From assembly GCA_022508265.1 (NCBI GenBank), contig JAFLVP010000013.1, positions 1 through 45,655 of the forward strand: 45,655 nt of DNA, read 5' to 3'. This document shows positions 22,121 through 31,966 of the stretch, piece by piece (positions within the stretch are counted from its first letter, which is position 1; each line of letters begins with the position of its first letter). Below the pieces are notes generated by a model that was not told the origin of the DNA, searched no databases, and saw only the letters and a list, made by a program, of their open reading frames with translations. The position numbers and the translations under genes were made by a program. The stretch comes from Clostridiales bacterium (GTDB lineage: Bacteria; Bacillota; Clostridia; Christensenellales; Borkfalkiaceae).

Positions 22121-24283
22121 TTAATTGGCTTGTTTTTTGACTTGCTTCAACGAAAGTCCTATGCGCTGTTTAGCTTTGTCAAGGCTGATTACTACTGCCT
22201 TGACCTGCTGACCGACCTTCAAGACGTCGGAGGGATGCTTTATATATCTGTCGGTAATTTCGGAAATATGTACAAGTCCGTCCTGATGCACCCCTATATC
22301 TATAAACGCACCGAAGTCTATAACGTTTCTTACAGTTCCCTCCACTTCCATACCGACTTCGAGGTCCTCAATGCCGAGAATATCCCGCCTTAACTTCCTT
22401 TGGGGAAGGCTGTCGCGGATATCTCTGCCGGGTTTGATGAGTTCGTTCACGATGTCTTTCATCGTAGCCTTGTCGAGTCCGCACTCGGCACAAACCTTGT
22501 CCTCGCCGTATTCCTTGATTTTATCGGGAAGGTCGGAAAGTTTTCTATCCTTCACATCCTTTGCGGTATAACCGAAAAGTTCAAGAAGTTTTTCGGCTTT
22601 CTCGTACGATTCCGGGTGCACGGCGGTGTTATCCATTATGTTGTCGCCGTCGGGAATTCTCAAAAATCCTGCGCACTGCTCATAAGCCTTTGCACCGAGC
22701 TTTGAAACCTTCAGAAGCTGTGCTCGGGTCGAGAACTTGCCGTTCTGCTCGCGGTAATTAACAATATTTTTAGCTATGCCCGAGTTAAGACCAGAAACAA
22801 ACTTCAAAAGTGAAACGCTCGCCGTGTTTAAGTCGACCCCTACGCTGTTTACGCAGTCTTCGAGAACTCCGCCGAGCACGCTGTCCAGCCTCTTTTTTTC
22901 CATATCGTGCTGATATTGCCCTACGCCTATCGACTTGGGGTCGATTTTAATAAGCTCGGCGAGAGGGTCTTGGAGCCTTCGCGCAATTGAAATTGCCGAG
23001 CGCATAGTTAAATCCAAATCGGGGAATTCCTCCACCGCAAGCGGACTTGCTGAGTAAACGCTGGCGCCTGCTTCGTTTACCACTGCATAGCTTACGTCTC
23101 GGTCGATTTCCTTTATAAGTTCGGCAGCAAAAATTTCCGTTTCCTTGCTCGCCGTGCCGTTACCTATCGAAATTATGTCAACCTTGTGCTTTTCAATAAG
23201 CGCCTTGATAATCTTCTTGGAGCCCTCGATATCGTTTTTGGGAGGAACCGGGTAGATAACCGAAGTATCGAGAACCTTACCAGTTTCGTCTACAATAGCA
23301 ACCTTACAGCCCGTACGGTACCCGGGGTCGAGCCCCAAAGTAACTTTTCCCTTTACGGGAGGTTGCAATAAAAGCGGGCGCAGGTTGACTTCGAACATTT
23401 TTATAGCCTGCTCGGAAGCTTTATCGGTTAATATTGCACGGACTTCACGCTCAATCGAGGGTTCGACAAGTCTATCGTAGCCGTCGTCGGCAGATTCTTC
23501 GATAAGCTTTGCGCAATCGACATTACCTCCCGACTTTATATATTTTGCAATACAAACGCGCTTTGCAATATCGGGGTTGAAATACAGCTTAACTTTAAGG
23601 CACTCTTCCTTTTCGCCTCTGTTTACTGCAAGAATTCTGTGACTTTTGATTTCCGGTACGAGTTCGGAATAGTCGGAGTACATAGCATACGTGCCCTTTT
23701 CGTCGTCTTTGACCATCTTAACCTGCATCTCGCCGTGATTTTCAAAGAGCGCGCGCAGTTTTTTGCGGAGTTCGGCATTGTCTGAAATTACTTCGGCAAT
23801 TATGTCCTTTGCTCCCTTTATTGCATCGTCAGCGTTAGCAATTCCCTTTTCTTCGTCTATGTATTTTTTAGCCTCTGCATAGGGATCCCCCTCTTGTGCA
23901 AGAATAAATTCGGCAAGAGGTTGTAAGCCCTTTTCGATTGCAACTGATGCGCGCGTCTTTTTCTTCTGCTTGAAAGGACGGTAAACGTCTTCTACTTCCG
24001 TCATAGTCTGCGCGGCAGCAATCGAAGCTTGAATTTCGTCGGTCATCTTGCCCTGCTCTGTTATGGCGTTTGCCACCTCTTCCTTGCGCTTCGCAAGGTT
24101 TTTGAGATATTCGTATCTGTCGTTGAGCGCACGCAAAACCTGATCGTCAATAGCGCCCGTCATTTCCTTTCTGTAACGCGCTATGAAGGGAATAGTGTTG
24201 CCTTCATCCAAAAGTGTCAAGATATTTTCTACGTGTTCGGGGCGAAGTTTAAATTCTTCTGTAAGCTGCTGTGAAATTTCCAT
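22121..24283 (-). CDS. tex: Tex family RNA-binding transcription accessory protein
   Basis: 720 residues, the standard Tex length. Tex resembles eukaryotic Spt6 and binds nucleic acid during transcription. The helical N-terminal domain includes NTIPFIARYRKEMTGAID, the YqgF/RNase H-like domain carries LGLDPGYRTGCKVAIVDE (about residue 316), and the helix-hairpin-helix region contains KFVSGLNSGIAKNIVNYRE. A C-terminal S1 domain (about 640-715) has GTVRNVIDFGAFIDIG. It starts 1 nt after the alkD-like stop, so it is the last gene of a leftward operon that includes the glycosylase and the M16 protease. Confidence 0.97.
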   Translation of the reverse strand: MEISQQLTEEFKLRPEHVENILTLLDEGNTIPFIARYRKEMTGAIDDQVLRALNDRYEYLKNLAKRKEEVANAITEQGKMTDEIQASIAAAQTMTEVEDVYRPFKQKKKTRASVAIEKGLQPLAEFILAQEGDPYAEAKKYIDEEKGIANADDAIKGAKDIIAEVISDNAELRKKLRALFENHGEMQVKMVKDDEKGTYAMYSDYSELVPEIKSHRILAVNRGEKEECLKVKLYFNPDIAKRVCIAKYIKSGGNVDCAKLIEESADDGYDRLVEPSIEREVRAILTDKASEQAIKMFEVNLRPLLLQPPVKGKVTLGLDPGYRTGCKVAIVDETGKVLDTSVIYPVPPKNDIEGSKKIIKALIEKHKVDIISIGNGTASKETEIFAAELIKEIDRDVSYAVVNEAGASVYSASPLAVEEFPDLDLTMRSAISIARRLQDPLAELIKIDPKSIGVGQYQHDMEKKRLDSVLGGVLEDCVNSVGVDLNTASVSLLKFVSGLNSGIAKNIVNYREQNGKFSTRAQLLKVSKLGAKAYEQCAGFLRIPDGDNIMDNTAVHPESYEKAEKLLELFGYTAKDVKDRKLSDLPDKIKEYGEDKVCAECGLDKATMKDIVNELIKPGRDIRDSLPQRKLRRDILGIEDLEVGMEVEGTVRNVIDFGAFIDIGVHQDGLVHISEITDRYIKHPSDVLKVGQQVKAVVISLDKAKQRIGLSLKQVKKQAN

Positions 24284-24284
24284 T

Positions 24285-24965
24285 TTATCTTTTTATACCT
24301 TTTAAAAAGTTTTTTTGTTCGTCCGAAAGCCGATAGCTCTCCACCGCTTTCTGAATTGCTTTATTGTGCGTTTTTTTATCTAAAACCTCAAGGCTTGTCT
24401 TATCTGTTAAAAATTCAACCGCCTTGTCGTAATGTTTTACAAGTATTTCGGCAATCAGCCATGCCGCCGCCATATGTACGTAATAATAATTTAAATCAGC
24501 TTTTTTAATTGAATCAAACAGTATCTGCAAATACTTATCTTCAACGTAAAAATGCAACAAAGTCGTCAGAGCAAACCGCTGATAAAATTCTTTATCTTCC
24601 GATAAATATTTAAAAATATAGGGCAGAAACTCGTCTTTGTGCTTTTCTATACATTTTGGCGCAAAGCAGTCGCAGGTAGCCCAATTATCTATAAGCGGCA
24701 CACATTTGTCAATGTATTCTACGAATTTATCATAAGTCAGAAGTGCAACCGCAGAAAGTTTAATAAATGTAACTTCGTAGTACTCGTCGGGAAAAGATAA
24801 GAGCTCGTCCACGGCATTTTTGTACTTTTTTGCAATCTTCTTCATTATCGGCGTGCGCACGCCCAAAACGTTGATATTATCGTTTTTTAAAAGCCTTTTA
24901 TGAAATTGTCTGTATTCCAAATCCTGCGAGGCTTTAAGTTCAGCCAAAAATTCTTCGTAACGCAT
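24285..24965 (-). CDS. AlkD-like DNA alkylation repair protein
   Basis: 226 residues of HEAT-like helical repeats, as in AlkD DNA glycosylases, which excise alkylated purines by contacting the DNA backbone. The family core VPLIDNWATCDCFAPK is present near residues 88-103, with the FALTTLLHFYVED and YYYVHMAAAWLIAE repeats. Typical AlkD catalytic positions are an Asp and Trp pair, and both a Trp and Asp-rich stretch are visible, but activity is not proven. I chose the ATG at 24963-24965, with a GAGGTG ribosome site, over an in-frame TTG directly upstream. It overlaps the glycosylase gene by about 26 nt. Confidence 0.85.
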   Translation of the reverse strand: MRYEEFLAELKASQDLEYRQFHKRLLKNDNINVLGVRTPIMKKIAKKYKNAVDELLSFPDEYYEVTFIKLSAVALLTYDKFVEYIDKCVPLIDNWATCDCFAPKCIEKHKDEFLPYIFKYLSEDKEFYQRFALTTLLHFYVEDKYLQILFDSIKKADLNYYYVHMAAAWLIAEILVKHYDKAVEFLTDKTSLEVLDKKTHNKAIQKAVESYRLSDEQKNFLKGIKR

Positions 24966-25416
24966 CAAACCACACCTCGCTCTTAAAAGTCGGATTGGCA
25001 GGGCTTGTGGACGGCAATTTTTCGTAGTTTATATCAATATTGCCGTAATTTTTCTTGAAAATTTCAAAAGCCGTACTGCCGTTTAGTATTATAAAACTAA
25101 TTTTCGAGTTTTGCAATACTTTTTCAAGACCCGCAATTTTGAAATTTTTTATAGTGCTGTCCTTTGACCCCTCTATCTCACATTCGGTCACAATATCCCA
25201 AAGCGCAATATTGCGGTTCAACAGAAACGCGATTTTTCCGTCTCGTGTTTCGGGGATATCTTCTCCGAAAAATGAGCATACCGTCTTCCAAAAGCGGTTT
25301 TGCCTATTTCCGTAGTAAAAATCTATTTTTCTGCTCTTAACAGACGGAAAACTTCCCAAAATGAGAAGTTTACTGTCTTTATTATATACAGGCTCGAAGC
25401 CGAAAACCTTGTTCAT
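24940..25416 (-). CDS. Family 6 uracil/hypoxanthine-DNA glycosylase
   Basis: 158 residues. Motif 1 reads LGSFPSVKS followed by FYYGNRQNRFW, and motif 2 reads LPSTSPANPTF. These mark the hypoxanthine-DNA glycosylase (HDG, family 6) branch of the uracil-DNA glycosylase superfamily, which removes deaminated adenine (hypoxanthine). The start used (ATG 25414-25416) follows the M16 stop by 1 nt; an upstream in-frame start would overlap that gene and adds no conserved residues. It is flanked by AlkD-like and Tex genes. Confidence 0.85.
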   Translation of the reverse strand: MNKVFGFEPVYNKDSKLLILGSFPSVKSRKIDFYYGNRQNRFWKTVCSFFGEDIPETRDGKIAFLLNRNIALWDIVTECEIEGSKDSTIKNFKIAGLEKVLQNSKISFIILNGSTAFEIFKKNYGNIDINYEKLPSTSPANPTFKSEVWFDALRRIFG

Positions 25417-25417
25417 A

Positions 25418-26650
25418 TTACAAAGGTTTATCAACAGCGCCCACGATTGCAGACGCCTTGCCCTTTTCGTCAAAGTTCAAATCTATCGCCTCAAACACAT
25501 CATTGAGTGTAACTGCGGAGATTCTGTTTACGCGCTCTTCGAAATTATACAATTTATCGTTGTACAAAAGCTCCTTTCCGAATAGCAGCATCTGCGACGA
25601 GGTGTTCTCCTGCGAGAATATGGAGGATGCAATCAGCTGCTCTTTTCCGCGTATGAATTCATCTTCCGTAATCGTTTTCTTCTTAATCTGCTCTATGCAT
25701 TTGTAAATTGCCTCTACCGATTGAAGGTACTTATCCGAATTTACTCCCGCATATACGGTAAGTGCTCCGCACTCGTTGTAGGCAGAGACGTACGAGTAGA
25801 CGGTATAGGCAAGCCCTAACTCCTCTCTAACGGTTTGGAATAGGCGGGATGACATACTTCCGCCCAAAATTGCGTTCATAATCTGTGTTGCATCGAAGAG
25901 CTTGTCGTTTCGATTGAGCGAGGGGAATGCGATTGCCAAATGAATTTGCTCAATCTCTTTTTTTCTGTAAAGCGCCTGTCCTGCGAGGTTTACCTGGATT
26001 TCTCCTCGGTCGAAATTCTTTCTATTCAAATGCGAGAAGTATTTTAAAGCCAAATCTTCGGCGAGCTTAATATCAATATTGCCGGCAAGCGAAATTACTA
26101 TATTTTCAGTAGTGTAGTACTTGGACATATACTCGTCTACGTCGGTTTTGGTAAAAGAATTTACGTTTTCGCGCGTACCGAGAATATTTCTGCCGTACCC
26201 TCTCTCGCCGTAAAATGCACGCGATAAAATGTCGAGGCAAAGATCGTCGGGGGTGTCCTCGGTCATATTTATTTCTTCTATTATAACTCCCTTTTCCTTA
26301 ACAGCCTCTTCCTCGGGAAAAGTACTGTTTAAAAAAAGATCGGCAAGAATTTCAAACGCTTCCGCGGCGTGCGCCGTCGTGGACTTTGCATAGTAGCATG
26401 TGCAGTCCTTGCCCGTGAAAGCGTTCATTTGAGCGCCGATTCTGTCCATCTCGTCCGAAATGGCAAAGGCAGTGCGCTTTTTAGTGCCTTTGAACATCAT
26501 ATGTTCGATAAAATGTGAAATGCCGTCCTCTTTATCCGTTTCGTACGCCGCCCCCGTGTGCACGAGTATGCCCATAGTGACCGACATTAAGGACGACATC
26601 TCATTGACTACAAGTCTTATTCCGTTAGGTAAAGTTTTAAAGTGTACCAT
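25418..26650 (-). CDS. M16 family zinc metallopeptidase
   Basis: 410 residues, typical of single-chain bacterial M16B proteases. The inverted zinc motif H46-F-I-E49-H50 (HFIEHMMFKGT) is intact, with the downstream Glu in EEINMTEDTPDD. The second half contains the R/Y-type motif around SMSSRLFQTVREELGLAYTVYS, needed to close the chamber. These enzymes degrade short peptides; the in vivo substrate is unknown. A GGAG ribosome site overlaps the end of the deacetylase gene (TAATG overlap), so translation is coupled. It lacks the usual neighbours pnp or ymfF/ymfH type pairs. Confidence 0.92.
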   Translation of the reverse strand: MVHFKTLPNGIRLVVNEMSSLMSVTMGILVHTGAAYETDKEDGISHFIEHMMFKGTKKRTAFAISDEMDRIGAQMNAFTGKDCTCYYAKSTTAHAAEAFEILADLFLNSTFPEEEAVKEKGVIIEEINMTEDTPDDLCLDILSRAFYGERGYGRNILGTRENVNSFTKTDVDEYMSKYYTTENIVISLAGNIDIKLAEDLALKYFSHLNRKNFDRGEIQVNLAGQALYRKKEIEQIHLAIAFPSLNRNDKLFDATQIMNAILGGSMSSRLFQTVREELGLAYTVYSYVSAYNECGALTVYAGVNSDKYLQSVEAIYKCIEQIKKKTITEDEFIRGKEQLIASSIFSQENTSSQMLLFGKELLYNDKLYNFEERVNRISAVTLNDVFEAIDLNFDEKGKASAIVGAVDKPL

Positions 26651-27354
26651 TATTCTCCTAAATTTTGAGAAACGGTAAGTGTTTTTAATCCGTTTTCTCT
26701 TATGTAAGTTAATATTTCAGGCAGGCTTTGCACTGTTACGTCCTTGGGATGCATTAAAATAAATTCTCCCGCTTTTAAATTTTTTGTGGCACGCTGAACT
26801 ATCAAGCCTTTATCTTTATCACGCCAGTCTATCGTGTCTCTGCTCCACATTATAACACGCAGTCCCAAAGATTCGCAAGCGGTTAAAGTGTTTTCGTTAA
26901 AAGCACCAGAAGGCGGCGCAAATAATTTGGTCTGCACCCCGGAAATCATATCCAGAAGTTTAATGCTCGGACGGATTTCCTCCAAATTTGCCTCATGGCT
27001 CATTTTCGAGTGATCCTTATGAAAATAGCCGTGACTGCCCACTTCGTGGCCGCGACTATAAATTTCTCTCACGCAGTCTACGTTGTCGTCTGCCCAGCTT
27101 CCGCCTATAAAAAAGGTTGCTTTTGCCTCGTATTCGTCTAAAATATCAAGTATTTTTTCAACGTTTTGCGCACTTTCGTAAATATTAAAGGTGAGGCTTA
27201 CCCCCTCGTTTTCTTCCTTTCCGCCATAGAAAAGATTTTCGTTTTTATTCATTGCGGTCGTAGCGTTTCCGTTATAAAAACCCACGAAAGATACGGCAAG
27301 AACGACCGCCATAAGCGCCACGTTGGTCAAAATTGTTATGAGTTTGCTTTTCAA
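26650..27354 (-). CDS. Polysaccharide deacetylase-like protein (YlxY/PdaB type), altered catalytic motif
   Basis: 234 residues with an N-terminal membrane anchor (about 5-27) and a NodB-like domain outside the cell. The start is TTG (27352-27354), supported by AGGGG about 8 nt upstream and an in-frame stop just before. Motif 1 reads SLTFNIYES, so the usual catalytic and metal-binding Asp pair of TFDDGP is absent. Motif 2 reads HEVGSHGYFHKDH, keeping its His pair. Later motifs APPSGAFN and IMWSRDTIDW are kept. Sporulation-associated YlxY relatives share such changes, so the role could be binding rather than deacetylation. Confidence 0.82.
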   Translation of the reverse strand: MKSKLITILTNVALMAVVLAVSFVGFYNGNATTAMNKNENLFYGGKEENEGVSLTFNIYESAQNVEKILDILDEYEAKATFFIGGSWADDNVDCVREIYSRGHEVGSHGYFHKDHSKMSHEANLEEIRPSIKLLDMISGVQTKLFAPPSGAFNENTLTACESLGLRVIMWSRDTIDWRDKDKGLIVQRATKNLKAGEFILMHPKDVTVQSLPEILTYIRENGLKTLTVSQNLGE

Positions 27355-27416
27355 TTAGTTTACCCCTAAATACAAAATACTATTATTATAATATTTCTTT
27401 TAAGAGTAAATCTTGC

Positions 27417-29780
27417 CTATTTTAATTTAATAAAGGTAACGCCCGTTTCTCCCTCGCCGTATTTGCCCGAACGGAAGCTCTCTACCCGCTTGTGCTTTTT
27501 AAGGTGTTCGGCTATTGCGTTTTTGAGCTTTCCCGTGCCTACGCCGTGAATAACTTTGATTTCGTCGAGATTGTCAATCAATGCCTTGTCAATAAAGTTA
27601 TCAACCTCGTAGAGTGCCTCTATAACAGTGAGTCCGAGCACATTGATTTCGAGTATCGGACTGTCCTTGGGCAGATTTTTTACAATTTTAACTTTATTAG
27701 CGGGAGCATTATCTTCGTTCAGGCACACGGACAAATCCTTAAGCTTTATATGCATTTTCAAGCTGCCGCAAGTGACCTCGGCTTCGTCTTTTTTACCCGA
27801 ATAATCGGTAATAACTCCGCGGCAGTCCATGCGCTTTACGTAAACATTTACACCATTTTTAATATTTTGCGGAGTTGCGGGAACAAATTCCGCAATTTTT
27901 TTCTTGCTCTCTTCTTCTTCGAAAGCTGTATTTTCCAGCTTATTTTTGAGTGTTCGTGCAGCAATCAAGTCTTTCTGACTTAATTCTGTTTTTTTAAATA
28001 TGTTTTCAATCTCGGCAAGAATACTTTCCGCCTGTTCGGTTCGCTCGGAAATAATTCTTCTGCTCTCGCTCCTCGCCGATTTTGCTATTTTTTCCTTTTC
28101 ACGGTTAATTTCCTCAATTTTTGCATTTGCGGAATTGACCTTTTCACGCCAAGTCTTCTCAAGAACCAAAGCCTCCGAAAGCTTTTCTTCGGCTTTAATT
28201 CGGCTGTCCTCCGCGCGGCGCAGTATGTTTTCAAAGTCCCTTGCCCCGTCCGAAAGATAGCACTCGGCTTGTTTTAAAATTTCGCCGTTCAACCCCAATC
28301 TTCTTGCAATTATGAGGGCGTTGCTCGCTCCGGGAAGCCCCGTCTTTAATCTGTAAAGCGGTTTTAACGTGTCCGAATCGAACTCCATACTCGCATTTTC
28401 AATTCCCTTAACGGTATATGCAAACTCTTTTAAGGGTGTAAAATGCGTTGTGACTATACCTTTCGCGCCACAATCGAGTAAGTGTTTTACAACGGCTTTC
28501 GCAATTGCTTGCCCCTCGTCCGGGTTAGTTCCGCCCCCGAGCTCGTCTATAAGCACAAGGCTCTTATTATCGGCATTTTCGCAAATGTAAGCAATATTCG
28601 TCATATGTGAAGAGAAGGTTGAAAGACTTTCCTCAATGCTCTGACTGTCGCCTATATCGCAGAAAACATTCTTGAAAACTGCAACCTGACTGCCCTCGCA
28701 AGCGGGAATATACAGTCCGCAAGCCGCCATGACACAGAAAAGTCCGACCGTTTTCATCGTTACGGTTTTTCCGCCCGTATTTGCCCCGCTCAAAAGCAAA
28801 AAATTATATCTTTCGCCAAGATCAACGGAGACGGGCACCACTTTATCTTTGTCAATCAACGGATGCCTGCCTTTGATTATGCGGATAATTCCTCTATCGT
28901 TTACGCTCGGCATAGTGCATCTGTGCGCATACGAATATTCCGCCCGAGCGAACATGCCGTCAAGCTCGGCAAGAATTATTTCATCCTCTGCAATATTTTC
29001 CGACATAGAGCCTACGCGCACGGACAGCGCCTTTAATACAGCTTCGACCTCCTCCCGCTCGTCAATTTGAAGGGCGATGAGCTCGTTATTGAGTTCAAGT
29101 ATATATTCAGGCTCTATAAAGAAGGTTGCACCGGTCTTGGAACGGTCGTGAACAAAGCCTTTGACATGGCTCTTGTGCTCGGCTTTTACGGGGATAACGT
29201 ATCTGTCGTTTCTAATCGTTACTATTCCGTCCTGCAAATACTCCCCGTCCTTGCCCGCAACGTATTCTGACAATCGCTCTCTTATTCTTTCGTTTAAAAG
29301 TCTAATTTTAGAGCGGATAGCATACAGCTTTTCGCTGGCGTGGTCGCTGACGCTATCCACGGAAATAATTTTATCGAAGATGTCCCCTTCGGTAAATCTG
29401 TCAAAATACAGTCTGTTTGAATAAGCACGAATCAAGACAATTTCGTCGTCAACAACCTTATCAATGCTTTCAAAAGCACACCTCGCCGAACGCAAGAGAG
29501 CAGCGCAGTCCAAAAGCTCGGCACACGACAATGTAGACCCTTTTTTAGCCCTTTCTGCCGCCTCTTTTACGGACACGAAGCTTTCAATCTTTCCAATGCC
29601 GTATTTGTAAAGAAGCCTATCGCACTCAAAAGTAAGCGAAAGTCTGCGCCTGACTTCGCCTAACTCGTCAGAAGGACGGCACGATAAAATATCCGTCTTG
29701 CCACCCTTTGTTGCGGCGTACTCCGAAACTGCGGAAAGTATTTTATTGAGTTCAAGCTTTTCAATACTGTGATTATTCAT
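27417..29780 (-). CDS. mutS2: Endonuclease MutS2
   Basis: 787 residues, normal for MutS2. It has the MutS-like core and ATPase with Walker A LSGANTGGKTVTMKT (about residue 327) and Walker B SLVLIDELGGGTNPDEG. There is a long helical clamp-like region rich in Glu and Lys (about 510-620) and a C-terminal Smr nuclease domain with KVIHGVGTGKLKNAI (about 735-750). It lacks the mismatch-recognition N-domain of MutS. MutS2 suppresses homologous recombination or rescues stalled ribosomes in different bacteria. It starts 1 nt after the U32 gene. Confidence 0.97.
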   Translation of the reverse strand: MNNHSIEKLELNKILSAVSEYAATKGGKTDILSCRPSDELGEVRRRLSLTFECDRLLYKYGIGKIESFVSVKEAAERAKKGSTLSCAELLDCAALLRSARCAFESIDKVVDDEIVLIRAYSNRLYFDRFTEGDIFDKIISVDSVSDHASEKLYAIRSKIRLLNERIRERLSEYVAGKDGEYLQDGIVTIRNDRYVIPVKAEHKSHVKGFVHDRSKTGATFFIEPEYILELNNELIALQIDEREEVEAVLKALSVRVGSMSENIAEDEIILAELDGMFARAEYSYAHRCTMPSVNDRGIIRIIKGRHPLIDKDKVVPVSVDLGERYNFLLLSGANTGGKTVTMKTVGLFCVMAACGLYIPACEGSQVAVFKNVFCDIGDSQSIEESLSTFSSHMTNIAYICENADNKSLVLIDELGGGTNPDEGQAIAKAVVKHLLDCGAKGIVTTHFTPLKEFAYTVKGIENASMEFDSDTLKPLYRLKTGLPGASNALIIARRLGLNGEILKQAECYLSDGARDFENILRRAEDSRIKAEEKLSEALVLEKTWREKVNSANAKIEEINREKEKIAKSARSESRRIISERTEQAESILAEIENIFKKTELSQKDLIAARTLKNKLENTAFEEEESKKKIAEFVPATPQNIKNGVNVYVKRMDCRGVITDYSGKKDEAEVTCGSLKMHIKLKDLSVCLNEDNAPANKVKIVKNLPKDSPILEINVLGLTVIEALYEVDNFIDKALIDNLDEIKVIHGVGTGKLKNAIAEHLKKHKRVESFRSGKYGEGETGVTFIKLK

Positions 29781-29781
29781 A

Positions 29782-31962
29782 TCAATTCACTGAATTTACG
29801 CTGTGACCCCTCGTGTAATTTATAAAAATTTCTTTAAGTGCATTTTCGTTGTCTAAATTTTGAAGTACTTTACCTGCGTTTTCGCTTACGGACAAATCAA
29901 TAAGTTTCCCGACAGGCGAAGCCCCGCTCACGAGGCACGCACAGTTATAAAGCTCAAAACGGCAATTCTCGCCGATTTTGTAACGTTTTAACGTAAATTT
30001 TCTACCGCTTTCGTCGGTCAAGACGTAGCTCTTACGTTTATCGCAGGCGGAACATTTTTTGCCGAACGGACAGTAAATCAAATCCATCGCTTTTATATCG
30101 CCGGCAACGAGGTAAAATGTGTTTTCACGGGAAAGCCGTTTAGCTTCTGCGCAGTTGATTTCCTTTGACAGCGCTATGTATTTTGCATTACAAAGGCCTA
30201 CGTCAATCTCATTGGATATATTCAATCCCGTACCTGCAAACAACGGCTTGTTTACTTCTTCACAGAGCTTTACAGCATAAATTCCGTCGCTGTAAATTCC
30301 GTCAAAATCTTTAATGATTTCCTTAAACTTACTGATTTCTTCGCCTCTGATATAGGGAGGAAGATAGAGATATTTTTCGCCGTCAAAGCGAGTGATTAAA
30401 TCATTATAGGGTAAACTGAAATCGGTAAGTTTTAATATACCGATATCAGCTTTAAGATCGTTTAAATTGCCGCAAATTACCGCAGTTTTATTGTTTTGAA
30501 CACACTTATCATCATAAGATTTATAGGTTAAATTGATTTTGTCCTTACTTTTTTGCGAAAGTGAGGAATAAAATTCAGCGTAAACTTTGCGCCTTATTCC
30601 GTTCAACTGCGAAGACGCAACAAACACTCCATCAGTTTGAATAGCGCCGAAAATGACCTCAAAAGGATATTTATCAATCTTTTTAAAGCAGTTTATAATA
30701 TCTTCCGAAGTCAATGGACGACTAACCGACGGCTCAAGAATACTTTCCGAGAAATATTCGTTGCCGTTTATGTTTATTTTTGCTTTCTCCCCCGAATTAA
30801 ACTGCGCAGAAAGCTCTATTTTAATACTTTTGCGCTTTGAAAGCAGATTTTTATTTAGCTCGGCGTCTGTTGTAATAAATACTTTATCACCGTTTTTTAA
30901 GTGCGCGTTCGTGGTTAAAATAGGTTTTGAGTGAGTAGTTCCGCCGAATTTTGCTCCACCGACTTCTTTGCCGTTTCTTAAAATTTTAAAGCAGTCGCCA
31001 TCTGAAAATTTAGCTTTGGTATCGCACAAATATTTGCCGTTTTCAACATTTACAATGCCGACAAATTCGCCAATATGCCCCTGCACCCGGGAGGAAATAA
31101 AGGATTTATCCTGCCCGAACGCAAGTCCTTTTGTATAATTTCCGCGATTATAAGTGCGTTTTAAGTTGCTTAACTGCCTGTCGCCACTCTCACCGCACAG
31201 AAGAGTTTTATAATATTCTACTGCGGCACAGACGTACTCGGAGCGTCTCATTCTACCCTCGATTTTAAAGGAAAATACGCCCGCATCTAAAAGTTTTTCG
31301 ATATTTCGTCCAATAGAGAGATCGGAAAGTGAAAGCCTGTATGCCTGCTCCTCATATCCGATGCGGTCAATAGAATAAAGCTTTCTGCAAGGCTGCTTAC
31401 ATTTGCCGCGATTTCCGCTGTTTCCGCCGGCAAAAGAGGACAAATAGCACTGCCCGGAAAAACAGGTACAGAGCGCGCCTTGAATAAAGACCTCTGTTTC
31501 AATTATTTTCGCAATATCGGCAATATCCGAAAATGCCGTTTCTCTTGATAAAATTACACGACTGAACCCATAGTCTTTTGCAAGCCTTGCGCCGTATACG
31601 TTGCAAATGCCTGCTTGAGTCGAAAGGTGCAGCTCTATTTCAGGGCATATATTCTTAATATAAGCACCTAAAAAAATGTCGGAAATAATAAGCGCATCCG
31701 CACCAGCATTGACAGAACAAGCAGCATCGTTTAAAAATGCCGAAAGCTCGCTGTCCTTTATCAGGGTATTCATTGCAACATAAACTTTTACGCCCAAAGC
31801 GTGAGCGTAGGTACAAATTTCCTCAAGCTCGCTAAAATCGAAATTTTCTGCCGACGAGCGTGCGGAAAAATTTTTCAACCCTAAATAGATTGCGTCTGCG
31901 CCGGCATTTATTGCCGAATATGCGCAATTTTTATTGCCCGCAGGGGCTAATATTTCAGACAT
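29782..31962 (-). CDS. Peptidase U32 family protein (RlhA/collagenase-like)
   Basis: 726 residues. The N-terminal U32 domain starts SEILAPAGNKNCAYSAINAG and contains GLKNFSARSS, EVFIQGALCTCFSGQCYLSS and the cysteine cluster GNRGKCKQPCR (about 185-215). A second half corresponds to the DUF3656 region and ends with a CPFGKKCSACDKR cluster. E. coli RlhA, of this family, hydroxylates a cytidine in 23S rRNA, and these proteins are now seen mostly as iron-sulfur RNA-modifying enzymes. I chose the ATG at 31960-31962 over an upstream TTG, because family members start at about the same distance from LAPAG. It overlaps the end of the HAD gene region closely and belongs to the uvrC operon. Confidence 0.9.
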   Translation of the reverse strand: MSEILAPAGNKNCAYSAINAGADAIYLGLKNFSARSSAENFDFSELEEICTYAHALGVKVYVAMNTLIKDSELSAFLNDAACSVNAGADALIISDIFLGAYIKNICPEIELHLSTQAGICNVYGARLAKDYGFSRVILSRETAFSDIADIAKIIETEVFIQGALCTCFSGQCYLSSFAGGNSGNRGKCKQPCRKLYSIDRIGYEEQAYRLSLSDLSIGRNIEKLLDAGVFSFKIEGRMRRSEYVCAAVEYYKTLLCGESGDRQLSNLKRTYNRGNYTKGLAFGQDKSFISSRVQGHIGEFVGIVNVENGKYLCDTKAKFSDGDCFKILRNGKEVGGAKFGGTTHSKPILTTNAHLKNGDKVFITTDAELNKNLLSKRKSIKIELSAQFNSGEKAKININGNEYFSESILEPSVSRPLTSEDIINCFKKIDKYPFEVIFGAIQTDGVFVASSQLNGIRRKVYAEFYSSLSQKSKDKINLTYKSYDDKCVQNNKTAVICGNLNDLKADIGILKLTDFSLPYNDLITRFDGEKYLYLPPYIRGEEISKFKEIIKDFDGIYSDGIYAVKLCEEVNKPLFAGTGLNISNEIDVGLCNAKYIALSKEINCAEAKRLSRENTFYLVAGDIKAMDLIYCPFGKKCSACDKRKSYVLTDESGRKFTLKRYKIGENCRFELYNCACLVSGASPVGKLIDLSVSENAGKVLQNLDNENALKEIFINYTRGHSVNSVN

Positions 31963-31966
31963 AGTA

